From NCBI RefSeq assembly GCF_036174265.1, contig NZ_CP108055.1, positions 8,742,001 through 8,806,000 on the forward strand: 64,000 nt of DNA, given 5' to 3'. This DNA is from Streptomyces sp. NBC_00285 (lineage in GTDB: Bacteria > Actinomycetota > Actinomycetes > Streptomycetales > Streptomycetaceae). The notes beneath the pieces are model-generated. The model did not search any database, had not been told where the DNA came from, and saw nothing but the letters and a program-made list of their open reading frames with translations. Below, one piece after another: positions 34,722 through 44,802 of this stretch (the stretch's first letter is position 1; each line of letters begins with the position of its first letter). The position numbers were made by a program, and so were the translations under genes.

Positions 34722-35387
34722 TCAGTCGCCGGACCGTTCCGCCGTCAGGTAGGCGATCACCATGTCGCCGAGCATGGTCCGGTAGTGCTCCCGCTGCCCG
34801 GCGGCGACCAGATCACGCCCGAACAGCACGCCGAAGGTGTGCCGGTTGGCCACCCGGAAGAAGCAGAACGAGCTGATCATCGCGTGCAGGTCCACCGCGT
34901 CCACGTCGGCCGTGAACAGACCGGACTCCTGCCCCGAGGCCAGGATGCGGCGGATCACGTCGAGCGCCGGGGAGCCGATCCTGCCGAGCTTCGCGGAGCC
35001 GGCGATGTGCACGGCCTCGTGGATGTTCTCGATGCTGACCAGACGGATGAAGTCCGGGTGCCGCTCGTGGTGGTCGAAGGTCAGCTCCGCGAGGCGCCGG
35101 ATCGCCGCGACCGGGTCGAGGTGCTCGACGTCCAGCTCCTGCTCGGCCTCGCGGATCACGGTGTACGCCCGCTCCAGAACGGCCGTGAAGAGCTGCTCCT
35201 TGCCGCCGAAGTAGTAGTAGATCATCCGCTTGGTGGTGCGGGTGCGGGCGGCGATCTCGTCGACGCGGGCACCGTCGTAGCCGGACCGCGCGAACTCCTG
35301 TGTCGCCACGTCGAGGATCTCGGCCTGGGTGCGGGCGGCGTCGCGGATCCGCCCGCCTTGTCGTGCCGGTTCGTCGACGCTGGTCAT
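34722..35387 (-). CDS. TetR/AcrR-family transcriptional regulator
   Basis: A 221-residue TetR regulator. The DNA-binding helix-turn-helix is FARSGYDGARVDEIAARTRTTKRMIYYYFGGKEQLF; the C-terminal ligand domain contains HHERHPDFIRLVSIENIH. The ATG at 35387 has GAGGGAA upstream. It is placed between the MHS transporter (same strand) and the divergent dehydrogenase, each with an inverted repeat in its promoter, so it probably represses both in the absence of a hydroaromatic inducer. Confidence 0.9.
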   Translation of the reverse strand: MTSVDEPARQGGRIRDAARTQAEILDVATQEFARSGYDGARVDEIAARTRTTKRMIYYYFGGKEQLFTAVLERAYTVIREAEQELDVEHLDPVAAIRRLAELTFDHHERHPDFIRLVSIENIHEAVHIAGSAKLGRIGSPALDVIRRILASGQESGLFTADVDAVDLHAMISSFCFFRVANRHTFGVLFGRDLVAAGQREHYRTMLGDMVIAYLTAERSGD

Positions 35388-35492
35388 CGGGTTCCCTCGG
35401 GTCCTTCGGAGTGCGGCCGGTGCCGCAGATTCTAGAAGGCGGGCGGGGTGCCGTGGTCGGGGCCTTCCCCGGGAGGCGTACGGCTGATATAG

Positions 35493-35516
35493 CTAACGTA
35501 CTAGTTCGTACATTAG
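35493..35516. promoter_or_regulatory. Inverted-repeat operator upstream of the dehydrogenase
   Basis: CTAACGTAC (35493-35501) and GTACATTAG (35508-35516) are complementary at 8 of 9 positions around TAGTTC. It lies 21 bases from GTG 35538, where bound repressor would block the promoter. Likely site for the divergent TetR regulator. Confidence 0.55.
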
Positions 35517-35537
35517 TTGTCGGCTCAGGAGGTCCGC

Positions 35538-36413
35538 GTGGCCAAGGACTCGTATCTCGTCGGACTGATCGGCGCCGGCATCGGGCCCTCGCTGAGCCCG
35601 GCGCTGCACGAGCGGGAGGCCGACCGGCAGGGCCTGCGCTATGTGTACCGGCTCATCGACATCGACGCGCTCGGTGTCCGCCCCGAGGCGGTCGGAGAGC
35701 TGGTGCGGGCCGCCCGGGACCTGGGCTTCGACGGGCTGAACATCACCCACCCGTGCAAGCAGCTGGTCATCGGGCACCTGGACGCGCTCGCCCCGCAGGC
35801 CGAGGCGCTCGGCGCGGTCAACACCGTCGTCTTCGAGGACGGCCGAGCGACCGGCCACAACACCGACGTCACCGGCTTCGCCGCGTCCTTCGCGCGCGGG
35901 CTGCCCGACGTGCCCCTGGAGCGGGTCGTGCAGCTGGGCGCGGGCGGCGCGGGCGCGGCCGTCGCGCACGCCACGCTCACCCTGGGCGCCGGACGGGTCA
36001 CCGTCGTCGACGCGCTCGCCGACCGTGCCGCGGATCTCGCCGCCGCGCTGAACCGCGCCTTCGGCGAGGGACGCGCGACCGCGGCCACCCCCGACCGGCT
36101 GTCCCGACTGCTCGCCGACGCCGACGGCATCGTGCACGCCACCCCCACCGGCATGGCCGCCCACCCCGGCCTGCCCTTCCCGGCCGACCTGCTCCGCCCC
36201 GCACTGTGGGTCGCCGAGGTCGTCTACCGTCCGCTGGAGACCGAACTGCTGCGCACGGCCCGCGCGTTGGGGTGCGCCACTCTGGACGGCGGCGGCATGG
36301 CCGTCTTCCAGGCCGCGGACGCGTTCCGGCTGTTCACGGGGCGCGAGCCGGACGCCGCCCGGATGCTGGCGGACATCACGGAGCTGGCGGGCGCCGTCGG
36401 GGCACCCAAGTAG
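35538..36413 (+). CDS. Quinate/shikimate dehydrogenase (AroE/QsuD-like)
   Basis: A 291-residue AroE-superfamily enzyme. It has the substrate loop GPSLSPALHE, the catalytic-lysine motif NITHPCKQLVIGHLD, NTDVTGF, and the nucleotide fold QLGAGGAGAAVAHA. The C-terminus ETELLRTARALGCATLDGG...AFRLFTGREPD is close to Corynebacterium QsuD, the catabolic quinate/shikimate dehydrogenase, rather than to biosynthetic AroE. GTG 35538 is preceded by CAGGAGG. With the transporter and TetR gene it forms a small hydroaromatic-acid utilisation unit. It ends 7 bases from the convergent next gene. Confidence 0.87.
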   Translation: MAKDSYLVGLIGAGIGPSLSPALHEREADRQGLRYVYRLIDIDALGVRPEAVGELVRAARDLGFDGLNITHPCKQLVIGHLDALAPQAEALGAVNTVVFEDGRATGHNTDVTGFAASFARGLPDVPLERVVQLGAGGAGAAVAHATLTLGAGRVTVVDALADRAADLAAALNRAFGEGRATAATPDRLSRLLADADGIVHATPTGMAAHPGLPFPADLLRPALWVAEVVYRPLETELLRTARALGCATLDGGGMAVFQAADAFRLFTGREPDAARMLADITELAGAVGAPK

Positions 36414-36420
36414 CCCCGTT

Positions 36421-37869
36421 TCACTGTCGGTTGACGGTCCTGGTGACACCGGCGAAAACGGTCGTCGCGAGGATCCAGCCCGCGATGATCAGGGTGTACG
36501 ACAGCGACTGGTACCACCCTTGCGGGGCGAAGGCGTCTTCCTGGCCGAAGGAGATCACCGGCAGCAGCAGGTCGAGGGTGTAGAACAGCGCGTTGAAGTG
36601 CGGAGCCTCGTCCGCCTTGAGCGGGGGCGGGTGGTGCAGACCGTAGGCGACGGTGCCGACGGCGAGCAGCGAGACCAGCCAGGCGCCGGCACGCAGCGGG
36701 TGGAAGCCGTAGCCGACGGTCGCGTCCTGGACGTGACCCCACAGACGGCCGTACCAGGGCAGTGTGGTCCGCTGCCGGCGTTGTCTGGCCAGCTGGACCA
36801 GCCGTGCGGCGCGGTCGTCGCCGATCCGGCGGTAGGCGGCGGTCAACTGCTCGTAGGCGTGCGGGACATAGCCCTCGCGGTCCCGTTCCAGCATCGGCAG
36901 TCTGCGCTCGGCGGGCTCCTGCGGGGTGAGCGAGGTGTAGACGAGCTTGTTGAACTGCACCTCCTGCGGCACCACTTCGGGTTCCAGGAACAGGTCGTCG
37001 ATCTGCGCGCGGCGCAGACTGAGGGTGCCCTGCATGGGTGGCCCCTTGCGCAGCCAGAGCTCCCCGATGGTGGAACTGTTCGCCCTGAGCGCCGCGTCGC
37101 CCGGATTGGAAAGGTGGGCGTACGAGAAGTCGAGCCGGCCCGCGATCCGGGCGCCCCGCATACCGATCCAGCCGAAGGTGTGCACCCGGCGCAGACGGAA
37201 GTCGCCCTCCACGACGAGGGTCTGCGCGTCGAGGACGATGTCGCCCGGGTGGCTGAGCCGGGCGTCGTCGAGGTTGGCGGACCCGGCGATCGTGGCGCCG
37301 TTGAGGCGCATCTCCCCGTGCACCCGCAGCCCCGGCGCCCACAGGTCGTCGCCCATGCTCACGTGGTTGAGCTGGAGCGCGGGCTCGTTGGCGCCGACCG
37401 CGGTGATCTCGGCGCGGTCCATGAACAGCGCCCCGGCGATCTGCGCCCCGCCGAGCCGCACCGGCCCGAGCACCCGGCAGTCCGTCAGCCGCAGGACGGC
37501 CTCCACCCGCATCGTGGCGGCGGTGAGTCCGGGCAGCACGGAGTTGCTGAGGTTCAACTGGCGCAGCCGGCAGCCGTACAGCAGCGGCACGTCGTCGAAG
37601 AAGCACCCGCTGAGCCGTACGGCGTGGTCGACCGTCCCGTACTGGAGGCCGAGCACGCCGGTGATCCGGGCTCCCGCCAGCTTGAGGGCGGGTATCTCGC
37701 CCTCCTCCTGCGGCCCGTTGAGCATCAGCGCGCGCAACACCCGTGCCCGCACGGTCCGTTCGGGGCCCCAGTCGGCGCCTTCCGCCGCGTCCTCGTCCTC
37801 GGCCGCACGGAAGTCCATGGCCTCGCCCCGGGGGAAGGCACGCCACACCCGCAGTTCGGCCGGCGTCAT
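36421..37869 (-). CDS. Membrane protein with pentapeptide-like beta-helix and C-terminal helices
   Basis: A protein of 482 residues from ATG 37869 (GGAG 9 bases upstream); in-frame starts at 37884 and 37905 would add 5-12 residues. Residues about 60-290 form irregular repeats such as LRLTDCRVLGPVRLGGAQIAGALFMDRAEI and MRLNGATIAGSANLDDARLS, the look of a right-handed beta-helix related to pentapeptide repeats. The C-terminus has at least two membrane helices (LRAGAWLVSLLAVGTVAYGL; LSYTLIIAGWILATTVFAGV) flanking an FNALFYTLDLLLPVISFGQ segment. Streptomyces relatives are often labelled membrane-associated oxidoreductase without evidence of a redox site. Function unknown. Confidence 0.8.
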   Translation of the reverse strand: MTPAELRVWRAFPRGEAMDFRAAEDEDAAEGADWGPERTVRARVLRALMLNGPQEEGEIPALKLAGARITGVLGLQYGTVDHAVRLSGCFFDDVPLLYGCRLRQLNLSNSVLPGLTAATMRVEAVLRLTDCRVLGPVRLGGAQIAGALFMDRAEITAVGANEPALQLNHVSMGDDLWAPGLRVHGEMRLNGATIAGSANLDDARLSHPGDIVLDAQTLVVEGDFRLRRVHTFGWIGMRGARIAGRLDFSYAHLSNPGDAALRANSSTIGELWLRKGPPMQGTLSLRRAQIDDLFLEPEVVPQEVQFNKLVYTSLTPQEPAERRLPMLERDREGYVPHAYEQLTAAYRRIGDDRAARLVQLARQRRQRTTLPWYGRLWGHVQDATVGYGFHPLRAGAWLVSLLAVGTVAYGLHHPPPLKADEAPHFNALFYTLDLLLPVISFGQEDAFAPQGWYQSLSYTLIIAGWILATTVFAGVTRTVNRQ

Positions 37870-38021
37870 ATTGTCGATCTCCATCAGCGGCGACTCTGAC
37901 GCCACCGTGCGCGACTGTCAACCAGGCACAGCGCGCGGCCCGGGCCACCGCATCGACCGCCTCGTCCCACCGCGGGTGGTGAGCGAGCCGGCGGACACGG
38001 CGACCCGGGCCGTCCGTCAGG

Positions 38022-38609
38022 TCAGGGCCTGGCGTTCCACTCCGCGATCACCGGACGGTCGTGTTCCGTCGACAGCCGGCTCACCGTGCCGGTCGCCAGC
38101 TGGAACAGGCGGCCCTCGGCCGGGGAGAGTTCCAGGCGGCGGGCCGTCAGGACACGCAGGAAGTGGGCGTGGGCCACGAGGACCACGTCGCCGTCGGGGA
38201 GGGCGGTGTCCACCCGGGCCAGGACCCGGTCGGCGCGCCGCCCCACCTCCTCGGAGGACTCGCCGGGGTGTCCTTCGGGGCCCGGCGGCACACCGTCGGT
38301 CCACAGGAACCAGTCGGGCCGGGTGCGGTGGATGTCCACGGTGGTGACGCCCTCGTAGGCGCCGTAGTCCCACTCGTGGAGGTCGGGGTCGATCAAGGCC
38401 CCGTTGATGCCCGCCAGTTCGGCCGTCCGTACGGCGCGGCCCAGCGAACTGGTCAGCGCGAGCGAGAAGGTCCGGCCCGAGAGGAGCGGAGCGAGGGACT
38501 TGGCCTGTTCCTCACCGCGCTGGGTGAGGGGCAGGTCGGTCCAGCTGGTGTGCTGTCCCGACGCGCTCCACTCCGTCTCACCGTGGCGGACCAGCAGGAG
38601 GTCCCCCAC
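38022..38609 (-). CDS. Histidine phosphatase-family protein
   Basis: A 195-residue phosphatase/phosphomutase-fold protein. The catalytic motif is LLVRHGETEWSASG (phospho-accepting His9), SSLGRAVRTAEL supplies the second arginine, LHEWDYGAYEG the acid, and VLVAHAHFLRVL the second histidine. The GTG start uses an AAGGAGT Shine-Dalgarno that lies within the last codons of gnd, 6 bases upstream. It is therefore the distal gene of the pentose-phosphate operon and probably dephosphorylates a sugar phosphate. Confidence 0.9.
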   Translation of the reverse strand: MGDLLLVRHGETEWSASGQHTSWTDLPLTQRGEEQAKSLAPLLSGRTFSLALTSSLGRAVRTAELAGINGALIDPDLHEWDYGAYEGVTTVDIHRTRPDWFLWTDGVPPGPEGHPGESSEEVGRRADRVLARVDTALPDGDVVLVAHAHFLRVLTARRLELSPAEGRLFQLATGTVSRLSTEHDRPVIAEWNARP

Positions 38610-38615
38610 GGCGCA

Positions 38616-39503
38616 CTACTCCTTCGACTCGACGGCGTGGCCGCCGAACTGGTTGCGCAGCGCCGCGATCATCTTCATCTGCGGGGAGTCGTCCTGACGG
38701 GACGCGAACCGGGCGAACAGCGACGCCGTGATCGTGGGCAGCGGCACCGCGTTGTCGAGGGCGGCCTCCACGGTCCAGCGGCCCTCGCCGGAGTCCTGCG
38801 CGAAGCCCTTCAGCTTGTCCAGGTGCTCGTCCTCGTCGAGGGCGTTGACCGCGAGGTCCAGCAGCCAGGAGCGGATGACCGTCCCGTCCTGCCAGGAGCG
38901 GAACACCTCCCGGACGCTGTCCACCGACTCGACCTTCTCCAGCAGCTCCCAGCCCTCGGCGTAGGCCTGCATCATGGCGTACTCGATGCCGTTGTGGACC
39001 ATCTTGGAGAAGTGCCCGGCGCCGACCTTGCCCGCATGGACGTAGCCGTACGGCCCCTCGGGCTTGAGCGCCTCGAAGATCGGCTGGAGCCGCTCGACGT
39101 GCTCCGCGTCGCCGCCGACCATGAGGGCGTAGCCGTTCTGGAGGCCCCACACGCCGCCGGAGACACCCGCGTCGACGAAGCCGATGCCCTTGGTGCCGAG
39201 CTCCTCGGCGTGCTTCTCGTCGTCGCTCCAGCGGGAGTTGCCGCCGTCGACGACGGTGTCACCGGGGGAGAGGAGCTCGCCCAGCTCGTCCACGACGGAC
39301 TGGGTCGCGGCCCCGGCCGGGACCATCACCCACACGACACGCGGCGCTTCGAGCTGGTCGACCAGCTCGGACAGGCTCGCCACGTCGGAGACGTCGGGGT
39401 TGCGGTCGTAGCCGGTGACGGTGTGGCCGGCGCGGCGGATCCGCTCGCGCATGTTGCCGCCCATCTTGCCCAGGCCGATGAGGCCGAGCTGCATCACTGT
39501 CAT
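38616..39503 (-). CDS. gnd: 6-phosphogluconate dehydrogenase, short (about 300-residue) type
   Basis: A 295-residue decarboxylating 6-phosphogluconate dehydrogenase. It has the N-terminal LGLIGLGKMGGNMRERI nucleotide loop, the DGGNSRWSDDEKHA substrate motif, GVSGGVWGLQNGYALMVGGD and the catalytic KMVHNGIEYAMMQAYAEG. At about 300 residues it is the short, single-repeat form (YqeC/GntZ-like), often NAD-preferring, and not the 470-residue NADP enzyme. ATG 39503 begins one base after the pgi stop; its AAGGAAG ribosome-binding site lies in the last pgi codons. It catalyses oxidation of 6-phosphogluconate to ribulose 5-phosphate. Confidence 0.92.
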   Translation of the reverse strand: MTVMQLGLIGLGKMGGNMRERIRRAGHTVTGYDRNPDVSDVASLSELVDQLEAPRVVWVMVPAGAATQSVVDELGELLSPGDTVVDGGNSRWSDDEKHAEELGTKGIGFVDAGVSGGVWGLQNGYALMVGGDAEHVERLQPIFEALKPEGPYGYVHAGKVGAGHFSKMVHNGIEYAMMQAYAEGWELLEKVESVDSVREVFRSWQDGTVIRSWLLDLAVNALDEDEHLDKLKGFAQDSGEGRWTVEAALDNAVPLPTITASLFARFASRQDDSPQMKMIAALRNQFGGHAVESKE

Positions 39504-39504
39504 G

Positions 39505-41157
39505 TCAGCGCACTTCCTTAAGTTCACGGTAGGCGGCCACCAGGGCGGTGGTGGAGGAGTCGAGGCCGGGGACGTCGGCGCCCTCGGTGAGGGCGGGCTC
39601 GACGCGCTTGGCGAGGACCTTGCCGAGCTCGACGCCCCACTGGTCGAAGGAGTCGATGTTCCAGACCGCGCCCTGGACGAACACCTTGTGCTCGTAGAGG
39701 GCGATCAGCTGGCCCAGCACCGAGGGGGTCAGTGCGCGGGCCAGGACGGTGGTCGTGGGGTGGTTGCCCTGGAAGGTGCGGTGTGCGACCTGGGCCTCGG
39801 CCACGCCCTCCGCGCGCACCTCCTCGGCGGTCTTGCCGAAGGCGAGCGCCTGTCCCTGTGCGAACAGGTTGGCCATCAACAGGTCGTGCTGCGCCTTGAG
39901 TTCGTCGCTGAGTTCGTCGACGGGCCGCGCGAAGCCGATCAGGTCGGCCGGGATGAGCTTGGTGCCCTGGTGGATCAACTGGTAGTAGGCGTGCTGCCCG
40001 TTGGTGCCGGGCGTCCCCCACACCACCGGACCGGTCTCCCACTCCACCGGGTTGCCGTCACGGTCCACCGACTTGCCGTTGGACTCCATGTCCAGCTGCT
40101 GGAGATAGGCGGTGAACTTCGAGAGGTAGTGGGAGTACGGCAGCACCGCGTGCGACTGGGCGCCGTGGAAGTTGCCGTACCAGATGCCCAACAGGCCCAT
40201 CAGCAAAGGGGCGTTGGCCTCGGCGGGTGCGTTCTGGAAGTGCTCGTCGACGATCCGGAAGCCGTCGAGCATCGCCCGGAAGTGGTCCGGGCCGATGGCG
40301 ATCATCAGCGAGAGGCCGATCGCCGAGTCGAAGGAGTAGCGGCCGCCGACCCAGTCCCAGAACTCGAACATGTTGTCCGGGTCGATGCCGAAGTCCGTGA
40401 CCTTCTCGGCGTTCGTCGACAGGGCGACGAAGTGCTTCGCGACGGCCTTGTCGTCGCCCAGTCCGTTCGGGCCCCGAAGCAGCCAGGTGCGGGCCGAGGT
40501 GGCGTTGGTGATCGTCTCGATCGTGGTGAAGGTCTTGGACGCGACGATGAACAGGGTCTCCGCCGGGTCCAGGTCGTGGACCGCCTCGTGCAGGTCGGCG
40601 CCGTCCACGTTGGACACGAAACGGAAGGTCAACTCCCGTGCCGTGTAGGCCCGCAGGGCGTCGTAGGCCATCGCGGGACCGAGGTCGGAGCCGCCGATGC
40701 CGATGTTGACGACGTTCTTGATGCGCCGGCCGGTGTGGCCGGTCCACTCGCCGGAGCGGACCCGGTTCGAGAAGTCGCTCATCCTGTCGAGCACGGCGTG
40801 CACGGCCGGCACGACGTTCTCGCCGTCGACCTCGACGACCGCGTTCGCGGGGGCGCGCAGCGCGGTGTGCAGGACCGCCCGGTCCTCGGTGATGTTGATC
40901 CGCTCACCGCGGAACATGGCGTCCCGCAGCCCGAACACATCGGTGGCGGCGGCCAGTTCCTGGAGCAGGGCCAGGGTCTCGTCGGTGACGAGGTGCTTGG
41001 AGTAGTCGATGCGCAGATCGCCGACGCGCACGACGTACCGTTCCGCGCGCCCCGGGTCCGTCGCGAACAGCTCACGCAGATGCGCGTGCTGCTCGGCGCG
41101 GTGGTCCTCCAGCGCGGTCCACTCGGGTCGGCGCGTCACAAGGGGGGAGTCAGACAT
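39505..41157 (-). CDS. pgi: Glucose-6-phosphate isomerase
   Basis: A 550-residue phosphoglucose isomerase. Characteristic segments are [49 protein letters not shown] (signature 1 region), and [12 protein letters not shown] with [19 protein letters not shown], containing catalytic Glu and His residues. It interconverts glucose 6-phosphate and fructose 6-phosphate, letting the operon cycle carbon through the oxidative pentose pathway. The start overlaps the opcA end by 8 bases. It is probably the second Pgi of the organism because the set resembles the accessory cluster of S. coelicolor. Confidence 0.95.
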   Translation of the reverse strand: MSDSPLVTRRPEWTALEDHRAEQHAHLRELFATDPGRAERYVVRVGDLRIDYSKHLVTDETLALLQELAAATDVFGLRDAMFRGERINITEDRAVLHTALRAPANAVVEVDGENVVPAVHAVLDRMSDFSNRVRSGEWTGHTGRRIKNVVNIGIGGSDLGPAMAYDALRAYTARELTFRFVSNVDGADLHEAVHDLDPAETLFIVASKTFTTIETITNATSARTWLLRGPNGLGDDKAVAKHFVALSTNAEKVTDFGIDPDNMFEFWDWVGGRYSFDSAIGLSLMIAIGPDHFRAMLDGFRIVDEHFQNAPAEANAPLLMGLLGIWYGNFHGAQSHAVLPYSHYLSKFTAYLQQLDMESNGKSVDRDGNPVEWETGPVVWGTPGTNGQHAYYQLIHQGTKLIPADLIGFARPVDELSDELKAQHDLLMANLFAQGQALAFGKTAEEVRAEGVAEAQVAHRTFQGNHPTTTVLARALTPSVLGQLIALYEHKVFVQGAVWNIDSFDQWGVELGKVLAKRVEPALTEGADVPGLDSSTTALVAAYRELKEVR

Positions 41158-42085
41158 GAGCAGGGGTCTCCTTGGTGCCCTCGCCCCGCAGGGCCACGGC
41201 GTACATCTCGTCGGCGTCGAGGCGGCGAAGCTCCTCGGCGATGAGTTCGGAGGTGGTGCGGACCTTCAGCGCGAGGGTGCGGGAGGGCTGACCCGGCAGG
41301 GACAGCGTGGCCAGCGGGCCCTCGGGGCGGTCGATGACGACCTCGCCGTTCGCCGTGGCCAGGCGCACGGCCGTGACGACCGGTCCCGCCGTGACGACCC
41401 GGTCGATCTTCACCTTCAGCCGCGCCTCCAGCCAGCGCGCGAGCAGTTCGGCGGCCGGGTTGTCGGCCTCCGCCTCCACGGCTCCGGAGAGGATCTGTGC
41501 GCGGGCCTGGTCCAGGGCGGCCGCCAGCATCGAGCGCCACGGGGTCAGCCGGGTCCAGGCGAGGTCCGTGTCGCCCGGGGCGTAGGAGCGCACCCGGGTC
41601 GCGAGGACGGCGAGGGGGTTCTCCACGGCGTACAGGTCGGTGATCCGGCGCTGGGACAGTGCGCCCAGCGGGTCCTTCGCGGGGTTCTCCGGCGCGTCCA
41701 CCGGCCACCACACCACGACGGGCGCGTCCGGCAGCAGCAGCGGCAGCACGACCGAGTCGGCGTGGTCGGACACCTCGCCGTAGGTGCGCAGGATCACCGT
41801 CTCGCCGGTGCCGGCGTCGGCGCCCACCCGGACCTCGGCGTCCAGCTTGGACGCCATCCGGTCGCGGGCGGTGCGGGCGTGCCGCTTGATGACGACCAGG
41901 GTGCGCGAGGGGTGCTCGTGCGAGGCCTCCTCGGCCGCCTTGATCGCGTCGTAGGCGTTCTCCTCGTCCGTGACGATCACCATCGTCAGGACCATGCCCA
42001 CGGCGGGGGTTCCGATGGCGCGGCGCCCCTGCACCAGCGCCTTGTTGATCTTGCTTGCCGTGGTGTCGGTCAGGTCGATCTTCAT
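41150..42085 (-). CDS. opcA: Glucose-6-phosphate dehydrogenase assembly protein OpcA
   Basis: A 311-residue OpcA protein. Recognised segments are the [18 protein letters not shown] start, [36 protein letters not shown] and [20 protein letters not shown]. OpcA is needed for assembly and activity of glucose-6-phosphate dehydrogenase in cyanobacteria and actinobacteria. It starts with a 4-base ATGA overlap after zwf and overlaps pgi by 8 bases, so production is stoichiometrically coupled. Confidence 0.95.
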   Translation of the reverse strand: MKIDLTDTTASKINKALVQGRRAIGTPAVGMVLTMVIVTDEENAYDAIKAAEEASHEHPSRTLVVIKRHARTARDRMASKLDAEVRVGADAGTGETVILRTYGEVSDHADSVVLPLLLPDAPVVVWWPVDAPENPAKDPLGALSQRRITDLYAVENPLAVLATRVRSYAPGDTDLAWTRLTPWRSMLAAALDQARAQILSGAVEAEADNPAAELLARWLEARLKVKIDRVVTAGPVVTAVRLATANGEVVIDRPEGPLATLSLPGQPSRTLALKVRTTSELIAEELRRLDADEMYAVALRGEGTKETPAHV

Positions 42086-43641
42086 GGCCTGCGCCAGCTC
42101 CGTCCGTCTCGTGCGAGCATCTCGTCGGCTTCCTCGGGTCCCCAGGTGCCCGACGCGTACTGCGCCGGCCGGCCGTGGTTCGCCCAGTGCTCCTCGATCG
42201 GGTCGAGGATCTTCCAGGACTCTTCCACTTCCTGGTGACGGGGGAACAGGTTGGCGTCCCCGAGGAGGACATCCAGGATGAGGCGCTCGTACGCCTCGGG
42301 CGAGGACTCGGTGAAGGACTCGCCGTACGCGAAGTCCATCGTCACGTCCCGGATCTCCATCGAGGTGCCCGGCACCTTCGACCCGAACCGGACCGTCATG
42401 CCCTCGTCGGGCTGGACGCGGATGACGATCGCGTTCTTGCCGAGCTCCTCCGTCGCGTTGTGGTCGAAGGGGGAGTGCGGGGCCGTCTGGAAGACGACCG
42501 CGATCTCGGTGACCCGGCGCCCAAGACGCTTGCCGGTGCGGAGGTAGAACGGCACGCCCGCCCAGCGGCGGTTGTCGACGTTCAGCCTGACGGCCGCGTA
42601 CGTGTCCGTCGTGGAGGACGCGTCGATGCCGTCCTCCTCCAGGTAGCCGAGCACCTTCTCGCCACCCTGCCAGGCACCCGCGTACTGCCCGCGCACGGCA
42701 TGCGCGCCGATGTCCTCCGGCAGCTTCACGGACCTGAGGACCTTCAGCTTCTCGGTGAGCAGCGACTCGGCGTCGAAGGCGGCCGGCTCCTCCATGGCGG
42801 TCAGCGCCATCAACTGGAGCAGGTGGTTCTGGATGACATCACGGGCCGCGCCGATGCCGTCGTAGTAGCCGGCCCGGCCGCCGATGCCGATGTCCTCGGC
42901 CATCGTGATCTGCACGTGGTCGACGAACGACCGGTTCCAGATCGGCTCGTACATCTGGTTGGCGAAGCGCAGCGCCAGGATGTTCTGGACGGTCTCCTTG
43001 CCCAGGTAGTGGTCGATGCGGAACACCTGGTCCGGCTCGAACACGTCGTGCACCAGGGCGTTGAGCTCGCGGGCGCTCTTCAGGTCACGCCCGAACGGCT
43101 TCTCGATGACCGCGCGCCGCCAGGAGCCCTCGGGCGCGTCGGCCAGCCCGTGCTTCTTGAGCTGCCGGACGACCTTCGGGAAGAACTTCGGCGGTACGGA
43201 GAGATAGAAGGCGTAGTTGCCGCTGGTGCCGCGGGCCTTGTCGAGCTCGTCGACGGTGCCGCGCAGCTGCTTGAACGCCGTGTCGTCGTCGAAGTCGCCC
43301 GGGATGAACCGCATGCCCTCGGCGAGCTGCTGCCAGACCTCCTCACGGAACTCGGTCCGCGCGTGCTCGCGCACCGAGTCGTGCACGATCTGCGCGAAGT
43401 CCTCGTCCTCCCAGTCCCGGCGGGCGAACCCGACGAGCGAGAAGCCCGGCGGCAGCATGCCGCGGTTGGCGAGGTCGTAGACGGCCGGCATCAGCTTCTT
43501 GCGGGACAGGTCGCCCGTGACGCCGAAGATGACCAGCCCGGACGGACCGGCGATACGGGGCAGCCTGCGGTCGCGGGGATCGCGCAGCGGGTTGTCCCAG
43601 TCGTCGGCGGACAGTGCGTCAATGGCGGGAAGCTCGGTCAT
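42082..43641 (-). CDS. zwf: Glucose-6-phosphate 1-dehydrogenase
   Basis: A 519-residue enzyme. The coenzyme fingerprint is [19 protein letters not shown], the substrate motif [13 protein letters not shown] carries the catalytic Asp-His pair, and [11 protein letters not shown] is conserved. It oxidises glucose 6-phosphate to 6-phosphogluconolactone. ATG 43641 overlaps the tal stop (ATGA) and the zwf stop overlaps opcA. The operon has no 6-phosphogluconolactonase gene, unlike the main pentose-phosphate cluster of Streptomyces. Confidence 0.96.
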   Translation of the reverse strand: MTELPAIDALSADDWDNPLRDPRDRRLPRIAGPSGLVIFGVTGDLSRKKLMPAVYDLANRGMLPPGFSLVGFARRDWEDEDFAQIVHDSVREHARTEFREEVWQQLAEGMRFIPGDFDDDTAFKQLRGTVDELDKARGTSGNYAFYLSVPPKFFPKVVRQLKKHGLADAPEGSWRRAVIEKPFGRDLKSARELNALVHDVFEPDQVFRIDHYLGKETVQNILALRFANQMYEPIWNRSFVDHVQITMAEDIGIGGRAGYYDGIGAARDVIQNHLLQLMALTAMEEPAAFDAESLLTEKLKVLRSVKLPEDIGAHAVRGQYAGAWQGGEKVLGYLEEDGIDASSTTDTYAAVRLNVDNRRWAGVPFYLRTGKRLGRRVTEIAVVFQTAPHSPFDHNATEELGKNAIVIRVQPDEGMTVRFGSKVPGTSMEIRDVTMDFAYGESFTESSPEAYERLILDVLLGDANLFPRHQEVEESWKILDPIEEHWANHGRPAQYASGTWGPEEADEMLARDGRSWRRP

Positions 43642-44783
43642 TCCCCGTCGACCCCCTTGCTGTTCAGCGACTTGGTGACGGCGTCCAGCAGGTCCTGCCA
43701 GGCCGCCTCGAACTTGGCCACGCCCTCGTCCTCCAGCTGCTGTACGACCTCGTCGTAGGAGATCCCCAGCGCCTCCACGGCACCCAGGTCGGCGCGGGCC
43801 TGCGTGTAGCCGCCGGTCACCGTGTCGCCGGTGATGCCGCCGTGGTCGGCGGTGGCGTTCAGGGTGGCCTCCGGCATGGTGTTGACGGTGCCGGGCGCGA
43901 CCAGGTCGTCGACGTAGAGGGTGTCCTTGTACGCCGGGTCCTTCACGCCGGTCGAGGCCCACAGCGGGCGCTGCTTGTTGGCGCGGGCGCCGCCGAGGGC
44001 GGTCCAGCGCGGACCGGTGAAGACCTCCTCGTACGCCTCGTACGCGAGGCGCGCGTTGGCGAGTGCGGCCTTCCCCTTGAGCGCGAGGGCCTCGTCCGTG
44101 CCCAGCACCGTCAGCCGCTTGTCGATCTCGGAGTCGACGCGGGAGACGAAGAAGGAGGCCACGGAGTGGATCGTCGCGAGGTCCAGGCCTTTCGCGGCGG
44201 CCTGCTCCAGACCGGCGAGGTAGGCGTCCATGACCTCGCGGTAGCGCTCCAGGGAGAAGATCAGCGTGACGTTGACGCTGATCCCGAGGCCGATGACCTC
44301 GGTGATCGCCGGGAGACCGGCCCTGGTCGCCGGGATCTTGATCATGACGTTCGGGCGGTCCACCAGCCAGGCCAGCTGCTTGGCCTCGGCGATCGTCGCC
44401 GGTGTGTCGTGGGCCAGCCGCGGGTCGACCTCGATGGAGACCCGGCCGTCCCGGCCGCCGGTGGCGTCGTACACGGGCCGCAGGACGTCGGCGGCGGCGC
44501 GTACGTCGGCGGTCGTCATCATCCGTACGGCCTCGCCGACCGTGACGCCCCGCACGGCGAGGTCGGCGAGCTGCTCGTCGTAGCCCTCACCGGAGCCGAT
44601 GGCGGCCTGGAAGATGGACGGGTTGGTGGTCACGCCCACCACGTGCCTGGTGGCGACGAGTTCGGCGAGGTTGCCCGACTCGATCCGCCGGCGCGACAGG
44701 TCGTCCAGCCAGATGGAGACGCCCTCGTCGGACAGGCGCTTGAGTGCTCCCGCGGTCGCGGTCGCTTCGGTCACAGTGATCAT
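43638..44783 (-). CDS. tal: Transaldolase
   Basis: A 381-residue transaldolase of the long actinobacterial type. It shows [29 protein letters not shown], the Schiff-base lysine region [17 protein letters not shown] and [16 protein letters not shown]. It exchanges dihydroxyacetone units between sugar phosphates. ATG 44783 is used because the protein then begins [17 protein letters not shown], with AAAGAAG just before it. It lies 19 bases after tkt and overlaps zwf by 4. Confidence 0.95.
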   Translation of the reverse strand: MITVTEATATAGALKRLSDEGVSIWLDDLSRRRIESGNLAELVATRHVVGVTTNPSIFQAAIGSGEGYDEQLADLAVRGVTVGEAVRMMTTADVRAAADVLRPVYDATGGRDGRVSIEVDPRLAHDTPATIAEAKQLAWLVDRPNVMIKIPATRAGLPAITEVIGLGISVNVTLIFSLERYREVMDAYLAGLEQAAAKGLDLATIHSVASFFVSRVDSEIDKRLTVLGTDEALALKGKAALANARLAYEAYEEVFTGPRWTALGGARANKQRPLWASTGVKDPAYKDTLYVDDLVAPGTVNTMPEATLNATADHGGITGDTVTGGYTQARADLGAVEALGISYDEVVQQLEDEGVAKFEAAWQDLLDAVTKSLNSKGVDGE

Positions 44784-44802
44784 CTTCTTTCTGGCGGTCG
44801 GA

